Below are positions 1 to 7,851 of a stretch of DNA of 45,157 nucleotides, piece by piece (the first letter of the stretch is position 1; the number at the start of each line of letters is the position of its first letter). The stretch covers positions 1-45,157 of the forward strand of contig SUZP01000010.1 of NCBI GenBank assembly GCA_015059865.1, written 5' to 3'. A model generated the notes under the pieces. It saw only the letters and a list, made by a program, of their open reading frames with translations, was not told the origin of the DNA and searched no databases. Source of the stretch: Rikenellaceae bacterium (lineage in GTDB: Bacteria > Bacteroidota > Bacteroidia > Bacteroidales > Rikenellaceae). Both the position numbers and the translations under genes were made by a program.

Positions 1-1540
1 CTCGGAAAGTCGGGTGAATGACATGGCGAGGTCGTATGCCCGAATAGCGCACACCGAGTGCGATAATTGCAGCAATCGCCACCCACAACAGCCAGCCGTA
101 AATCTCCTTCATCGTTTCGAGCAGAGCCTGCACCTGTACCTCGCCATAGAGAGCCATAAACGGAGTGCGCAGAGTGGATAGGCTGATGCTATCCATACCC
201 TCCGAGAGCCACGCAGCGTTGCGAGTCATCACGACCTTCATTGCTCGTGCCACGATGGTCGTGCCGATAACGCCTGCCAACGATGCGCTAAACAGGTTTT
301 GCATCATCACGCCCTGCATAAAGTGGAACGGGAAGGGCAAACGAGTAAGCGATGTAAGCACAGCCACCGCAACGATAATATAACCAAAAGTGCGCACAAA
401 AATCGGGAAATACAACGCCTCTTTCGGCAGATTGTAATCAATCACGAAGTAGAAATATGCCAAATAGAGCGCAATAGCCGTGAAGGCGATAACGAACATT
501 CGCTGATACGACCACTTCCTTCGTGCGAAGGTGAGCCAAGTGAATAAAACGCCTGCGATAGTACCGACAAATGCCACCCAATTGAGCGAAATCATATTCT
601 CGGTATCGTAGCCCAACACGCCCTCCATCAAGGCGTGTTCAAAGATATGCGATGGCGCAAGCAACACATCGGCGATAATCATAATGGCGATGGTTATCGG
701 CACGATTGGGCTTTTGAGCGTATCGAGCATAATGTATGGGTGGCGAATAAACGATGCTCGCCACAAATTCAGCGCAAGCGTAACCACCCCGCAGAGCGTT
801 GCAGTGCGGATTTGCCAAGCATACCACCAATCGTAGTGTTCGCCATAGAGGCAAACGAATAACACCGACAATGCCGTGATACCCCACATTATCATTCCGA
901 GCCAATCAATACCGTACAAAGGCAGATGAGGCATTACGCGAATATCCTTGTAGAGCAACATTACGAGCAACATCATAACAAGCAGTGCTGCCACGATAAA
1001 GTAGTGCATAAAGTGCCACGAAGCCCACACCGAGAAGAAAATCGTAGCGATACCAGACAACTGAATTGCGCTATTTACAATCAGATAGACATAACAGAAA
1101 AAGACCGACAAATCGCGCTTCGGGGTAAGCCACAACTGAATTGTGGAGTTACACTCGAAGGTCGCCCACATACGGAAAAATCCCGCCACAAACGACACTC
1201 CGACAAGTAACGGAACATTCGTGGTATTCATCGCCACAAGGTTTGCCACAGCAATAACACCTCCGCACATAAGTAGCGTAGTGCGAGGTTTTACGGCAAA
1301 CTTTACCCTAAACATCATTCCGAAGAACAACGCCATTCCTACCAACGAGGCGTAGCCTGCCATCATAATATCCTCGTTGAGCAGTTGCGTTGTGCCGACC
1401 ATCTCACTCGCTGCTGCCAGATATACTCCACCCGAAAATTGGACAATGATAACAAAAAGTATCACTATCCACGGGCGTAGCCACTCTGGCACAAATGAGC
1501 GAAATTGCGGAATTTCAAATTTTTGACCAGGTTCGTGCAT
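1..1540 (-). CDS. EmrB-like MFS drug efflux transporter (DHA2 type), C-terminus beyond window
   Basis: Reading the complement from the ATG at 1538-1540 gives an open frame of 513 codons to the window edge with no stop. The product begins MHEPGQKFEIPQF and is a chain of hydrophobic helices separated by short charged loops, as in the 14-helix DHA2 branch of the major facilitator superfamily. It starts 2 bases after the stop of the HlyD-like adaptor gene and follows a TolC-like gene, so the three form one tripartite pump operon. By family knowledge the protein would use the proton gradient to drive a drug or toxic metabolite through the adaptor and outer-membrane channel. The substrate cannot be read from sequence. 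The last residues and the stop lie outside the window. Confidence 0.88.
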   Translation of the reverse strand, partial: MHEPGQKFEIPQFRSFVPEWLRPWIVILFVIIVQFSGGVYLAAASEMVGTTQLLNEDIMMAGYASLVGMALFFGMMFRVKFAVKPRTTLLMCGGVIAVANLVAMNTTNVPLLVGVSFVAGFFRMWATFECNSTIQLWLTPKRDLSVFFCYVYLIVNSAIQLSGIATIFFSVWASWHFMHYFIVAALLVMMLLVMLLYKDIRVMPHLPLYGIDWLGMIMWGITALSVLFVCLYGEHYDWWYAWQIRTATLCGVVTLALNLWRASFIRHPYIMLDTLKSPIVPITIAIMIIADVLLAPSHIFEHALMEGVLGYDTENMISLNWVAFVGTIAGVLFTWLTFARRKWSYQRMFVIAFTAIALYLAYFYFVIDYNLPKEALYFPIFVRTFGYIIVAVAVLTSLTRLPFPFHFMQGVMMQNLFSASLAGVIGTTIVARAMKVVMTRNAAWLSEGMDSISLSTLRTPFMALYGEVQVQALLETMKEIYGWLLWVAIAAIIALGVRYSGIRPRHVIHPTFR

Positions 1541-1542
1541 CG

Positions 1543-2574
1543 CTAATAGAGAACTTTACACTCAACATTCATTCCTGCACCTACCCTACGCATCATCTCC
1601 TCATCGTTGCCGACAAAGTCGATGCGGACAGGTATGCGCTGCTCAATCTTCACGAAGTTGCCCGACGAATTATCCTGCGGCATAAGCGAAAAACTTGCTC
1701 CCGTAGCACCCGAAATGGAGGTTACAACGCCCTTGAACTTGTGTCCGCCCACGGCATCGACCTCAATCTCAACCTCGTTACCGACCTTTATGTTTGCAAT
1801 CTGTCGCTCCTTGTAGTTAGCCATAATCCACTTGTCGGTGTGCGAAACAATATCCACTACGCACTGTCCGGGCTGTACAAGCTGTCCTTCGTGAATCTCC
1901 TTTCTACCCGTAACGCCATCAGCAGGAGCAACAACAACTGTGTAGGAGAGATTTAATCGTGCCAATTCGAGCGATGCCTCCGCTACGCGGATACCTGCTT
2001 CGTTTTGGTCAAGGCGTGTGGTCTGCTCTGCACGAACTGCCTCGATACTGCGCTTCTGCTGGTTGAGCATCTCGCAACGAGCCTTTGCCGCCTCGTAGCG
2101 TGTCTTCATATCGTCGTACTGCTGGCGCGTAACGGCATTTTGAGCCAACAACTTCTCGAAACGCTTGTAGTTGCGCTCGGCATTTGCAAGGTGGATATTT
2201 GCCTCCTTAATGCTCGCCTCTGTAACGGAAAGGTTTGTGTTTGTGGTCGAGATAACCTTCTTCATCGCCTGCTTGTCGGCTGTGGCATTGAGGTATGCAG
2301 CCTCAGCCTGCGCCAAGCGATAGTTAAACTCCGCAGGCTCGATAACGAGGAGCGTATCACCCTTCTTGACCTCGGCGTACTCTTCAAATCGCACCTCCTT
2401 GACAAAGCCCTGCACGCGAGCATTTACGGGTACGATATGTTGCTTAACCTGCGCATTCTCGGTAAACTCCACATTGCCGAGATGAACAAATTTCGAGCAT
2501 ACCCAAACAAGGGTTGCAATAATGATGATACAAGTTATAATGTTGTAAATTAGTTTTTTAGTCTTGTGTTTCAT
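1543..2574 (-). CDS. HlyD/EmrA-family membrane fusion protein (periplasmic adaptor)
   Basis: This 343-residue protein has one N-terminal membrane helix (residues about 8-27), then a split lipoyl-like beta domain (VNARVQGFVKEVRFEEYAEVKKGD), a long Ala/Glu/Lys-rich coiled-coil hairpin (about residues 80-210), the second lipoyl half (APADGVTGRKEIHEGQLVQPGQ) and a beta-barrel domain (IANIKVGNEVEIEVDAVGG). That order is typical of EmrA/HlyD adaptors, which join an inner-membrane pump to a TolC channel. It starts 13 bases after the TolC-like gene and stops 2 bases before the MFS gene, so co-translation is likely. The family call is firm; the name EmrA is by similarity of arrangement only. Confidence 0.93.
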   Translation of the reverse strand: MKHKTKKLIYNIITCIIIIATLVWVCSKFVHLGNVEFTENAQVKQHIVPVNARVQGFVKEVRFEEYAEVKKGDTLLVIEPAEFNYRLAQAEAAYLNATADKQAMKKVISTTNTNLSVTEASIKEANIHLANAERNYKRFEKLLAQNAVTRQQYDDMKTRYEAAKARCEMLNQQKRSIEAVRAEQTTRLDQNEAGIRVAEASLELARLNLSYTVVVAPADGVTGRKEIHEGQLVQPGQCVVDIVSHTDKWIMANYKERQIANIKVGNEVEIEVDAVGGHKFKGVVTSISGATGASFSLMPQDNSSGNFVKIEQRIPVRIDFVGNDEEMMRRVGAGMNVECKVLY

Positions 2575-2587
2575 AGTATTGTGATAT

Positions 2588-3907
2588 TTAGAGGTTTCCT
2601 GTTGTTGATTTAAGTTTGTAGTATTTGAAGATAGTGCCTATCTGCGAGTTGGCGAGTTGCAACTCGGCATTTAGAAGCTCGTTGGCTGCATCAACCATAT
2701 CGGTAGCAATAGCCATATCGTTTTTGTATCGCGTCTCAACAACGCCATAGTTCTCCTTGGCAAGTTGCAGACTCTTGCGATAGGACTCCAACTCCTCGAA
2801 CGACTCCAAGTATTTAATGTAGTCCGACTTAACCGCGAGTTTCACGCCCTCCTTCGCCTCATCATAGCGCGATTGAGCAAGGAGCGATGCGTGTTTAGCC
2901 CTCTTTATGCCGTTGTTCGCCTTGTAGAGCGACGACAGACTCCACGAAACGCGCAACCCGACAAACCAATAGTTGAAATTTTTGTTTATTACGGGAACTT
3001 CGATTGTTATAGGTCCGTCAAAGTGATTGGCAGCAACCAACGCCACACTCGGTAACATATTCGCTCGCGCCAACTTTACGCCCTGCTCGCTCATCCTCAC
3101 TCCAAGCGCCGAGCGTTGTAGGTCGTGCGAGAAGGAGTTTGCTTGGCTCTGCCAATACTCCTCATTTTCAGGCGCAACAGAGAGCGAAATCAACTTCTCG
3201 TCGGGCAAGATGTATGTCGTAGGAGCAAGAGCCAGCATCTCCACCATATTGGCATTCAATATCTCGATTCCATTCACAATCTTGCGACGCGCCAACAAGA
3301 TATTTTGCAGACGCAGTTCGTACCTCGTAATATCGTTCGAGAGCGCTAAGCCCTGCTTCTCGCGTGCGCGAGTCGTCTCGATAAGCGACTCTGCCAGCTC
3401 AATATTCCTATCGTACACTTTCAGCAGATTGTGCAACTTGTAGAGGTCGAGGTAGAAGGCCGTAAGCATAAAGCGTATGCGTGTACGCGAACTCGCCAAC
3501 TCCACCGTCGCCATATCTTGTTGCAACTTCGCCATAGCGACGCCACTGCTCACCGCACCACCGCCATATATCAGTTGCGAGGCCTCGACCGCAAAATTAT
3601 TTCCGAAGTGTGGCATATCCACATTCATCGCATTTGCAAAGTTGCGGTCTGTAAGTAGCCCATCACCAAGATAGCTCGCCATAACCGAGAGGTCGATATT
3701 GGGCAGATGTTTCGACTTCGCCTCTTTCACAGCGATATCAGCCTCGGTCAAGGCTATTTTACTACTCTTTATACTCTTGCTGTGTTCGTCAGCAAGGTCG
3801 TAGATTTCACTCAGTGTCAGCACTCGCTCTACCCTCTCTTGCGCCGACACATCAAAGACACATAGTGCAGCACACAGCAACACTATGAGCATCAATGTTT
3901 TACTCAT
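2588..3907 (-). CDS. TolC-family outer membrane efflux protein
   Basis: First gene of the efflux operon; 439 residues. A Sec signal peptide (MSKTLMLIVLLCAALCVFDVSA, cut near SAQE) is followed by two repeats rich in long amphipathic helices with Leu/Ala/Glu heptads, the outer-membrane factor architecture. The second half contains SFSHDLQRSALGVRMSEQGVKLA, which resembles the start of the second OEP repeat. The protein would form a trimeric channel through the outer membrane and the periplasm. A Bacteroidota promoter lies about 165 bases upstream (4071-4102), leaving a leader of about 155 bases that contains a GCTCGCGAGC palindrome near 4011. The neighbouring XRE gene is a possible regulator, but there is no direct evidence for that. 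Confidence 0.93.
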   Translation of the reverse strand: MSKTLMLIVLLCAALCVFDVSAQERVERVLTLSEIYDLADEHSKSIKSSKIALTEADIAVKEAKSKHLPNIDLSVMASYLGDGLLTDRNFANAMNVDMPHFGNNFAVEASQLIYGGGAVSSGVAMAKLQQDMATVELASSRTRIRFMLTAFYLDLYKLHNLLKVYDRNIELAESLIETTRAREKQGLALSNDITRYELRLQNILLARRKIVNGIEILNANMVEMLALAPTTYILPDEKLISLSVAPENEEYWQSQANSFSHDLQRSALGVRMSEQGVKLARANMLPSVALVAANHFDGPITIEVPVINKNFNYWFVGLRVSWSLSSLYKANNGIKRAKHASLLAQSRYDEAKEGVKLAVKSDYIKYLESFEELESYRKSLQLAKENYGVVETRYKNDMAIATDMVDAANELLNAELQLANSQIGTIFKYYKLKSTTGNL

Positions 3908-4070
3908 AATATTAAGGATTAAAATGTTGTGTATCTATATTATTGGATAAGTGTAGGCCGTGATGCCTGAGATACCCACCTTAGGGAATATATATGGTAG
4001 CTGTATGAAATGCTCGCGAGCTCTTATCTATTCTTGTCATCGTATACGCAAAACTTTGTGCTTTGCGACC

Positions 4071-4102
4071 GCAAAGGTAGAAAAAAAAATGGAAAACATC
4101 AA
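4071..4102 (-). promoter_or_regulatory. Promoter of the TolC-HlyD-MFS efflux operon
   Basis: On the minus strand TTTG (4102-4099) is followed after 19 bases by TACCTTTGC (4079-4071). This matches the Bacteroidota primary sigma pattern TTTG-N19-21-TAnnTTTG. The -33 element lies in the loop of the terminator hairpin of the upstream XRE gene. Confidence 0.7.
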
Positions 4103-4109
4103 AGTTTTC
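4080..4109 (-). terminator. Rho-independent terminator of the XRE gene
   Basis: On the minus strand a perfect 7-bp stem GGAAAAC/GTTTTCC (4109-4090, 6-base loop) is followed by A and nine Ts. It lies 30 bases after the XRE stop codon and overlaps the promoter of the next operon. Confidence 0.75.
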
Positions 4110-4138
4110 CATCTTCCTAACCCCTATTTAGGCGAGGG

Positions 4139-4345
4139 TTATTCCTCTTCATATTCGAGAATTTCGCCCGGCTGACAGTGCAACTCGTGACAGATGGCTT
4201 CGAGTGTCGAGAAGCGCACAGCCCTACTTTTACCAGTTTTCAATATTGACAGATTAGCAGGCGTAACGCCAACTCTTTCAGATAGTTCCATAAGAGACAT
4301 CTTGCGACGAGCCATTACAATATCGAGTTTTACCTTTATTCCCAT
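4139..4345 (-). CDS. Small XRE/Cro-family helix-turn-helix regulator (YozG-like)
   Basis: The 68-residue protein is almost only a helix-turn-helix domain: MSLMELSERVGVTPANLSIL forms the first helices and turn, followed by KTGKSRAVRFSTLEAICHEL and an acidic tail CQPGEILEYEEE. This is the usual form of the YozG/HTH_26 group, short Cro/C1-like repressors that bind DNA as dimers. It has its own promoter (4384-4416) and terminator (4080-4109). It stands just before the efflux operon, so it could regulate that pump, but the separate transcription unit gives no proof. Confidence 0.9.
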   Translation of the reverse strand: MGIKVKLDIVMARRKMSLMELSERVGVTPANLSILKTGKSRAVRFSTLEAICHELHCQPGEILEYEEE

Positions 4346-4383
4346 TTGCCCATATTTTTGATTATAAACGCAACTAACTTAAT

Positions 4384-4416
4384 GCGAATGTACGAAAAAA
4401 TCGGTAATTATCCAAA
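4384..4416 (-). promoter_or_regulatory. Promoter of the XRE regulator gene
   Basis: On the minus strand TTTG (4416-4413) is followed after 20 bases by TACATTCGC (4392-4384), a one-mismatch fit to TAnnTTTGC. The start codon is 38 bases downstream. Confidence 0.5.
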
Positions 4417-4499
4417 TTTTAGTCACATTTTTTTAATATTTTATTTAGACGAATTGTCGCTTCAAAGTGTTCTAAAAGCCGTTTTTCGATAATTTAAAA

Positions 4500-4531
4500 T
4501 TGCAGATTACGCGACAATTTACTACCTTTGC
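4500..4531 (+). promoter_or_regulatory. Promoter of the acyl-ACP thioesterase gene
   Basis: ATTG/TTG at 4499-4502 and TACCTTTGC at 4523-4531 are 20 bases apart and fit the Bacteroidota promoter. The site decides the start of the gene: the in-frame TTG at 4500 is promoter DNA, so translation should start at the ATG at 4554. Confidence 0.65.
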
Positions 4532-4553
4532 TTTATATTTATTACTTGTAGGT

Positions 4554-5288
4554 ATGGGACAGAAAGCAGTTTATAACTTTAACGCAACACCCGAAAAGGT
4601 TGATTTCACACTACACGAAACCATCGAGGCTATATGTGCAGATATTTTGAATGTAGCAGGCGCGGATGCCAAGAAGAATGGGATAAGCGCAGATGTATTG
4701 ATGCAGCAAAATCGTTCGTGGGTACTCTCACGACTCTCTGTTGAGCTCGACCGACAACCTGAGCAGTACGAAGATTACAATATCCTCACTTGGGTAAATC
4801 CGCACACTTCGCGCTTTATCTCCACCCGAAATTTCGAACTCACAGATAGAAGCGGCGAGGTATTCGGTCGCGCCCTATCGCAGTGGTGCGTAATCGACTT
4901 TGTGCGCCGTATGCCCGTAGTTCTCGAAGAGGTTGAGGGATTGTTTAGCCCCGACTACTACTGCGACGAGCCATCGCCTTGCGAAGCACCGCGAAAGGTA
5001 CGCGGTATTGAGCCAAGCGTAACACGACTGCACGAGGTGCGTTATAGCGATATCGACTTCAATCGTCATGTCAATACAATGCGTTATATTCGTATGATGC
5101 TCAACACATTGCCTATCGAATATCTAACCGATAACCACCCTATGCGATTGGACATCCACTTTGCTAAGGAGTGTCATCTCGGACAGGTACTAACTATTGG
5201 CTACGAGCAACGCGACAATATTTCGTTATTTGAAATTCGCGCCGATGACGGCACAGTCGCCTGCACCGCAGCAATCGAGTGGAAGTAA
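4554..5288 (+). CDS. Acyl-ACP thioesterase (FatA/BT2075-like)
   Basis: The product of 244 residues (MGQKAVYNFNATPEKVDFT...) has two hotdog folds, as in bacterial relatives of plant FatA/FatB. The first half holds MQQNRSWVLSRLSVEL; the second holds the signature YSDIDFNRHVNTMRYIRMML, in which Asn and His are the expected catalytic pair. The enzyme would release free fatty acids from acyl carrier protein in the cytosol. The start at 4554 is chosen because the upstream in-frame TTG lies in a promoter and the extra residues would be a poor fit to the family. The gene is monocistronic and convergent with fabG, another fatty-acid gene. Confidence 0.87.
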   Translation: MGQKAVYNFNATPEKVDFTLHETIEAICADILNVAGADAKKNGISADVLMQQNRSWVLSRLSVELDRQPEQYEDYNILTWVNPHTSRFISTRNFELTDRSGEVFGRALSQWCVIDFVRRMPVVLEEVEGLFSPDYYCDEPSPCEAPRKVRGIEPSVTRLHEVRYSDIDFNRHVNTMRYIRMMLNTLPIEYLTDNHPMRLDIHFAKECHLGQVLTIGYEQRDNISLFEIRADDGTVACTAAIEWK

Positions 5289-5369
5289 GAAAAAAGCACC
5301 TTTCGAATGGTTGCAAGGCACACAAGAAAATCTCTCCGCAGCAAACTCTTCAACTAAAAAATTGCTTAT

Positions 5370-5469
5370 GAACGAGGAAATTTCGCGCTAAACAAGAAAG
5401 CGAGTCCGCAGCATAGTTGAACTATGTGAGGAACTCGCTTATCGAAGAGCAGTGCGAAATTTACCGTTC
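5370..5469. repeat. Nested palindromic element, copy 1 (CCGCAGCATA core)
   Basis: About 100 bases between two convergent genes fold as nested arms. The outer arms are GAACGAGGAAATTTCGCGCT (5370-5389) and AGTGCGAAATTTACCGTTC (5451-5469). The inner arms are AAGCGAGTCC (5398-5407) and GGAACTCGCTT (5430-5440). The central hairpin is CATAGT-TGA-ACTATG (5412-5426). The core CCGCAGCATA-N7-TATGTGAGG (5406-5431) recurs at 10009-10034. It could act as a bidirectional terminator or be a dispersed REP-like element. Confidence 0.7.
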
Positions 5470-5480
5470 AGAACAAATTT

Positions 5481-6227
5481 TTATCCTTTCATACAACCCG
5501 CAACCTTAATAACCTCTCCACTGATGTAGGAGGACATATCGCTGGCAAGGAAAAGAGCTACATTGGCAATCTCCTCGGCTGTACCCATACGACCAAGGGA
5601 GATGTCGGCAACGAGCTTAGCCTTGATATCGTCGCTGAGTTTGTCGGTCATATCGGTAACAATAAAGCCTGGGGCGATGGCGTTGCAGCGAATATTACGA
5701 CCACCGAGTTCCTTGGCAATGGACTTGGTAAGTCCGATAAGTCCAGCTTTGGACGCAGCATAGTTGCTCTGTCCTGCATTGCCATTAGTACCTACGACTG
5801 ACGACATATTGACGATAGAGCCTGCGCGACGACGAGCCATTAACGGCACTACGGCGTGTGTAAAGTTGAATGCCGATTTGAGGTTGGTATCGATAATAGA
5901 GTCCCACTGCTCCTCACTCATACGCATTATAAGGCCATCTTTGGTTTGACCTGCATTGTTTACAAGTATATCTATCTGTCCAAAGTCGGCAACGACCTGT
6001 TCAACCACGGCGTGTGCACCAGCGAAGTCGGAGGCATTCGAGGCGTAGCCCACAGCACGACAACCGAGAGCCTCAATCTCGGCAACCAGCGACTCGGCAG
6101 CCGCCACAGACGAGAGGTATGTAAAGGCTACATTTGCTCCATTTTCGGCAAATTTCAAAGCAATAGCGCGACCTATGCCGCGAGTGGCACCCGTAACGAG
6201 GGCAACCTTTCCTTCAAGCAACTTCAT
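5481..6227 (-). CDS. fabG: 3-oxoacyl-[acyl-carrier-protein] reductase FabG
   Basis: A 248-residue classical short-chain dehydrogenase. The NADP(H) motif TGATRGIG is at residues 12-19 and NNAG at 90-93. The active site has N115, S142/S143, Y156 and K160 (YAASK). The C-terminus GEVIKVAGCMKG fits FabG, where the usual ending is GG/GM-type. The enzyme reduces beta-ketoacyl-ACP to beta-hydroxyacyl-ACP in type II fatty acid synthesis. Some SDRs of other function look alike, but length and motifs favour FabG. It is divergent from glyA across about 135 bases, and each gene has a promoter-like -7 box there. Confidence 0.88.
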   Translation of the reverse strand: MKLLEGKVALVTGATRGIGRAIALKFAENGANVAFTYLSSVAAAESLVAEIEALGCRAVGYASNASDFAGAHAVVEQVVADFGQIDILVNNAGQTKDGLIMRMSEEQWDSIIDTNLKSAFNFTHAVVPLMARRRAGSIVNMSSVVGTNGNAGQSNYAASKAGLIGLTKSIAKELGGRNIRCNAIAPGFIVTDMTDKLSDDIKAKLVADISLGRMGTAEEIANVALFLASDMSSYISGEVIKVAGCMKG

Positions 6228-6255
6228 TTTCTATAAAATTATTGATAAGTTTTCG

Positions 6256-6264
6256 GCAAATATA
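6256..6264 (-). promoter_or_regulatory. -7 promoter element of fabG
   Basis: TATATTTGC on the minus strand (6264-6256) fits TAnnTTTGC and lies about 29 bases before the fabG start. I see no clear -33 TTTG at the expected distance. Confidence 0.45.
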
Positions 6265-6286
6265 CGCTTTTATTTGATTTTTTTTG

Positions 6287-6295
6287 TAAATTTGC
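6287..6295 (+). promoter_or_regulatory. -7 promoter element of glyA
   Basis: TAAATTTGC (6287-6295) fits the -7 consensus and lies 67 bases before the glyA ATG. The -33 region is not a clear match. Confidence 0.5.
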
Positions 6296-6362
6296 AAGAA
6301 GATGTGTACACAAATTGAATTGAACATATATATAACATACACAGAAACAGTAAAATAGAATT

Positions 6363-7643
6363 ATGAAAAGAGACGAACAGATTTTCAATCTTATCGCCGA
6401 GGAGCGTGCTCGCCAAACACACGGTATCGAGCTTATTGCATCGGAGAACTTTGTGAGCGACCAAGTAATGGAGGCTATGGGCTCTGTATTGACCAACAAG
6501 TATGCCGAGGGCTACCCTGCTGCACGCTACTATGGTGGTTGCCAAGTAGTAGACAAGGTAGAAAACCTCGCAATCGAGCGACTCTGCCAAATCTATGGTG
6601 CCGAGTATGCCAATGTACAGCCACACTCAGGAGCACAGGCAAATATGGCGGTATTCTTCGCCGTGTTGAAGCCGGGAGATACATTCCTTGGTCTTAACCT
6701 CTCGCACGGAGGTCACCTCTCACACGGCTCGGCAGTGAATATGTCGGGAACATACTTCAACGCAGTGAGCTACTCGGTACGCGAGGAGGATGGTCGTGTA
6801 GACTACGATGAGATGGAGCAGAAGGCTTTGGAGTGCAAGCCAAAGCTTATCGTGGGTGGTGCTTCGGCATACTCGCGTGAGTGGGACTACAAGCGTATGC
6901 GCGAGATTGCCGACAAGGTTGGTGCTTTGTTGATGATTGATATGGCGCACACCGCAGGTCTTATCGCAGCAGGCTTGCTCGAAAACCCTGTTAAGTATGC
7001 ACATATCGTAACCTCAACTACTCACAAGACCTTGCGTGGTCCTCGTGGCGGTATCATCTTGCTCGGCAAGGATTTTGATAATCCGTGGGGCTTGACCACT
7101 CCGAAGGGTGTAGTGAAGAAGATGTCGCAAATTCTCAATTCGGCAGTATTCCCAGGTATTCAGGGTGGACCACTCGAACATGTTATTGCAGCGAAGGCGG
7201 TTGCATTTGGCGAGGCATTGACACCAGAGTACAAGGAGTACCAACAGCAGGTTGTTCGCAATGCTCAGGCATTGGCAGCAGCGTTGGTGGCTCGTGGCTA
7301 CAAGATTATTTCGGGCGGTACAGACAACCACTTGATGCTCGTAGACCTCCGCACCAAGTTCCCTGAATTGACAGGCAAGGTGGCAGAGAAGGCTCTCGTG
7401 GCTGCCGATATCACAGCAAACAAGAATATGGTGCCATTCGACACTCGCTCGGCATTCCAGACTTCGGGCTTGCGCTTCGGTACTCCTGCCATCACCACTC
7501 GTGGTTTGAAGGAGGATAAGATGGAGTATATCGCAGAGTTGATTGACCGCGTACTCTCGGATGCTGAGAACGAGGAGAATATCGCAGCTGTTCGCAAGGA
7601 TGTGAACGCCTTGATGGAGAACTATCCTCTCTTTGCGTGGTAG
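6363..7643 (+). CDS. glyA: Serine hydroxymethyltransferase
   Basis: A 426-residue fold-type I PLP enzyme with the usual length for bacterial GlyA. The N-terminus has the conserved [13 protein letters not shown] block, then [17 protein letters not shown]. The cofactor lysine is K222 in [13 protein letters not shown]. The protein interconverts serine plus tetrahydrofolate with glycine plus methylene-tetrahydrofolate in the cytosol, the main source of one-carbon units. It is monocistronic, with a terminator just downstream. There is no sign of truncation or frameshift. Confidence 0.98.
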   Translation: MKRDEQIFNLIAEERARQTHGIELIASENFVSDQVMEAMGSVLTNKYAEGYPAARYYGGCQVVDKVENLAIERLCQIYGAEYANVQPHSGAQANMAVFFAVLKPGDTFLGLNLSHGGHLSHGSAVNMSGTYFNAVSYSVREEDGRVDYDEMEQKALECKPKLIVGGASAYSREWDYKRMREIADKVGALLMIDMAHTAGLIAAGLLENPVKYAHIVTSTTHKTLRGPRGGIILLGKDFDNPWGLTTPKGVVKKMSQILNSAVFPGIQGGPLEHVIAAKAVAFGEALTPEYKEYQQQVVRNAQALAAALVARGYKIISGGTDNHLMLVDLRTKFPELTGKVAEKALVAADITANKNMVPFDTRSAFQTSGLRFGTPAITTRGLKEDKMEYIAELIDRVLSDAENEENIAAVRKDVNALMENYPLFAW

Positions 7644-7650
7644 GAAACAA

Positions 7651-7680
7651 GTAGAACAGATAAGAACAGATAAGAACAGA
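7651..7680 (+). repeat. Decamer direct repeat after glyA
   Basis: Three consecutive 10-base units of type GTAGAACAGA/TAAGAACAGA lie right after the glyA stop codon (7641-7643). The last unit contributes the left arm of the terminator stem. Confidence 0.7.
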
Positions 7681-7712
7681 TTGGATATCGCAAGAAATTC
7701 AATCTGTTTTTG
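7675..7712 (+). terminator. Rho-independent terminator of glyA
   Basis: AACAGATTG (7675-7683) pairs with CAATCTGTT (7700-7708) around a 16-base loop and runs into a T-rich tract (TTTTTGTTTGTTTCTTTTT). Confidence 0.7.
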
Positions 7713-7765
7713 TTTGTTTCTTTTTACTGCAAATTATCCACTCATACTATTTTTGTTATATTTTA

Positions 7766-7795
7766 TTGTTTTTATCCTTTTTTCACTACCTTTGC
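7766..7795 (+). promoter_or_regulatory. Promoter of the FAD oxidoreductase gene
   Basis: TTG (7766-7768) and TACCTTTGC (7787-7795) with 18 bases between them; the -7 box is a full consensus match. The ATG follows at 7852. Confidence 0.6.
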
Positions 7796-7851
7796 AAAAA
7801 GATATAGAAAGAGAGAAATAACGCAAGTAAAAACCACAAAAAATACTAATC

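Noticed and set aside
4500..4553. TTG start extending the thioesterase by 18 residues
   Set aside because: It overlaps a good promoter (TACCTTTGC at 4523-4531); the ATG at 4554 fits better.
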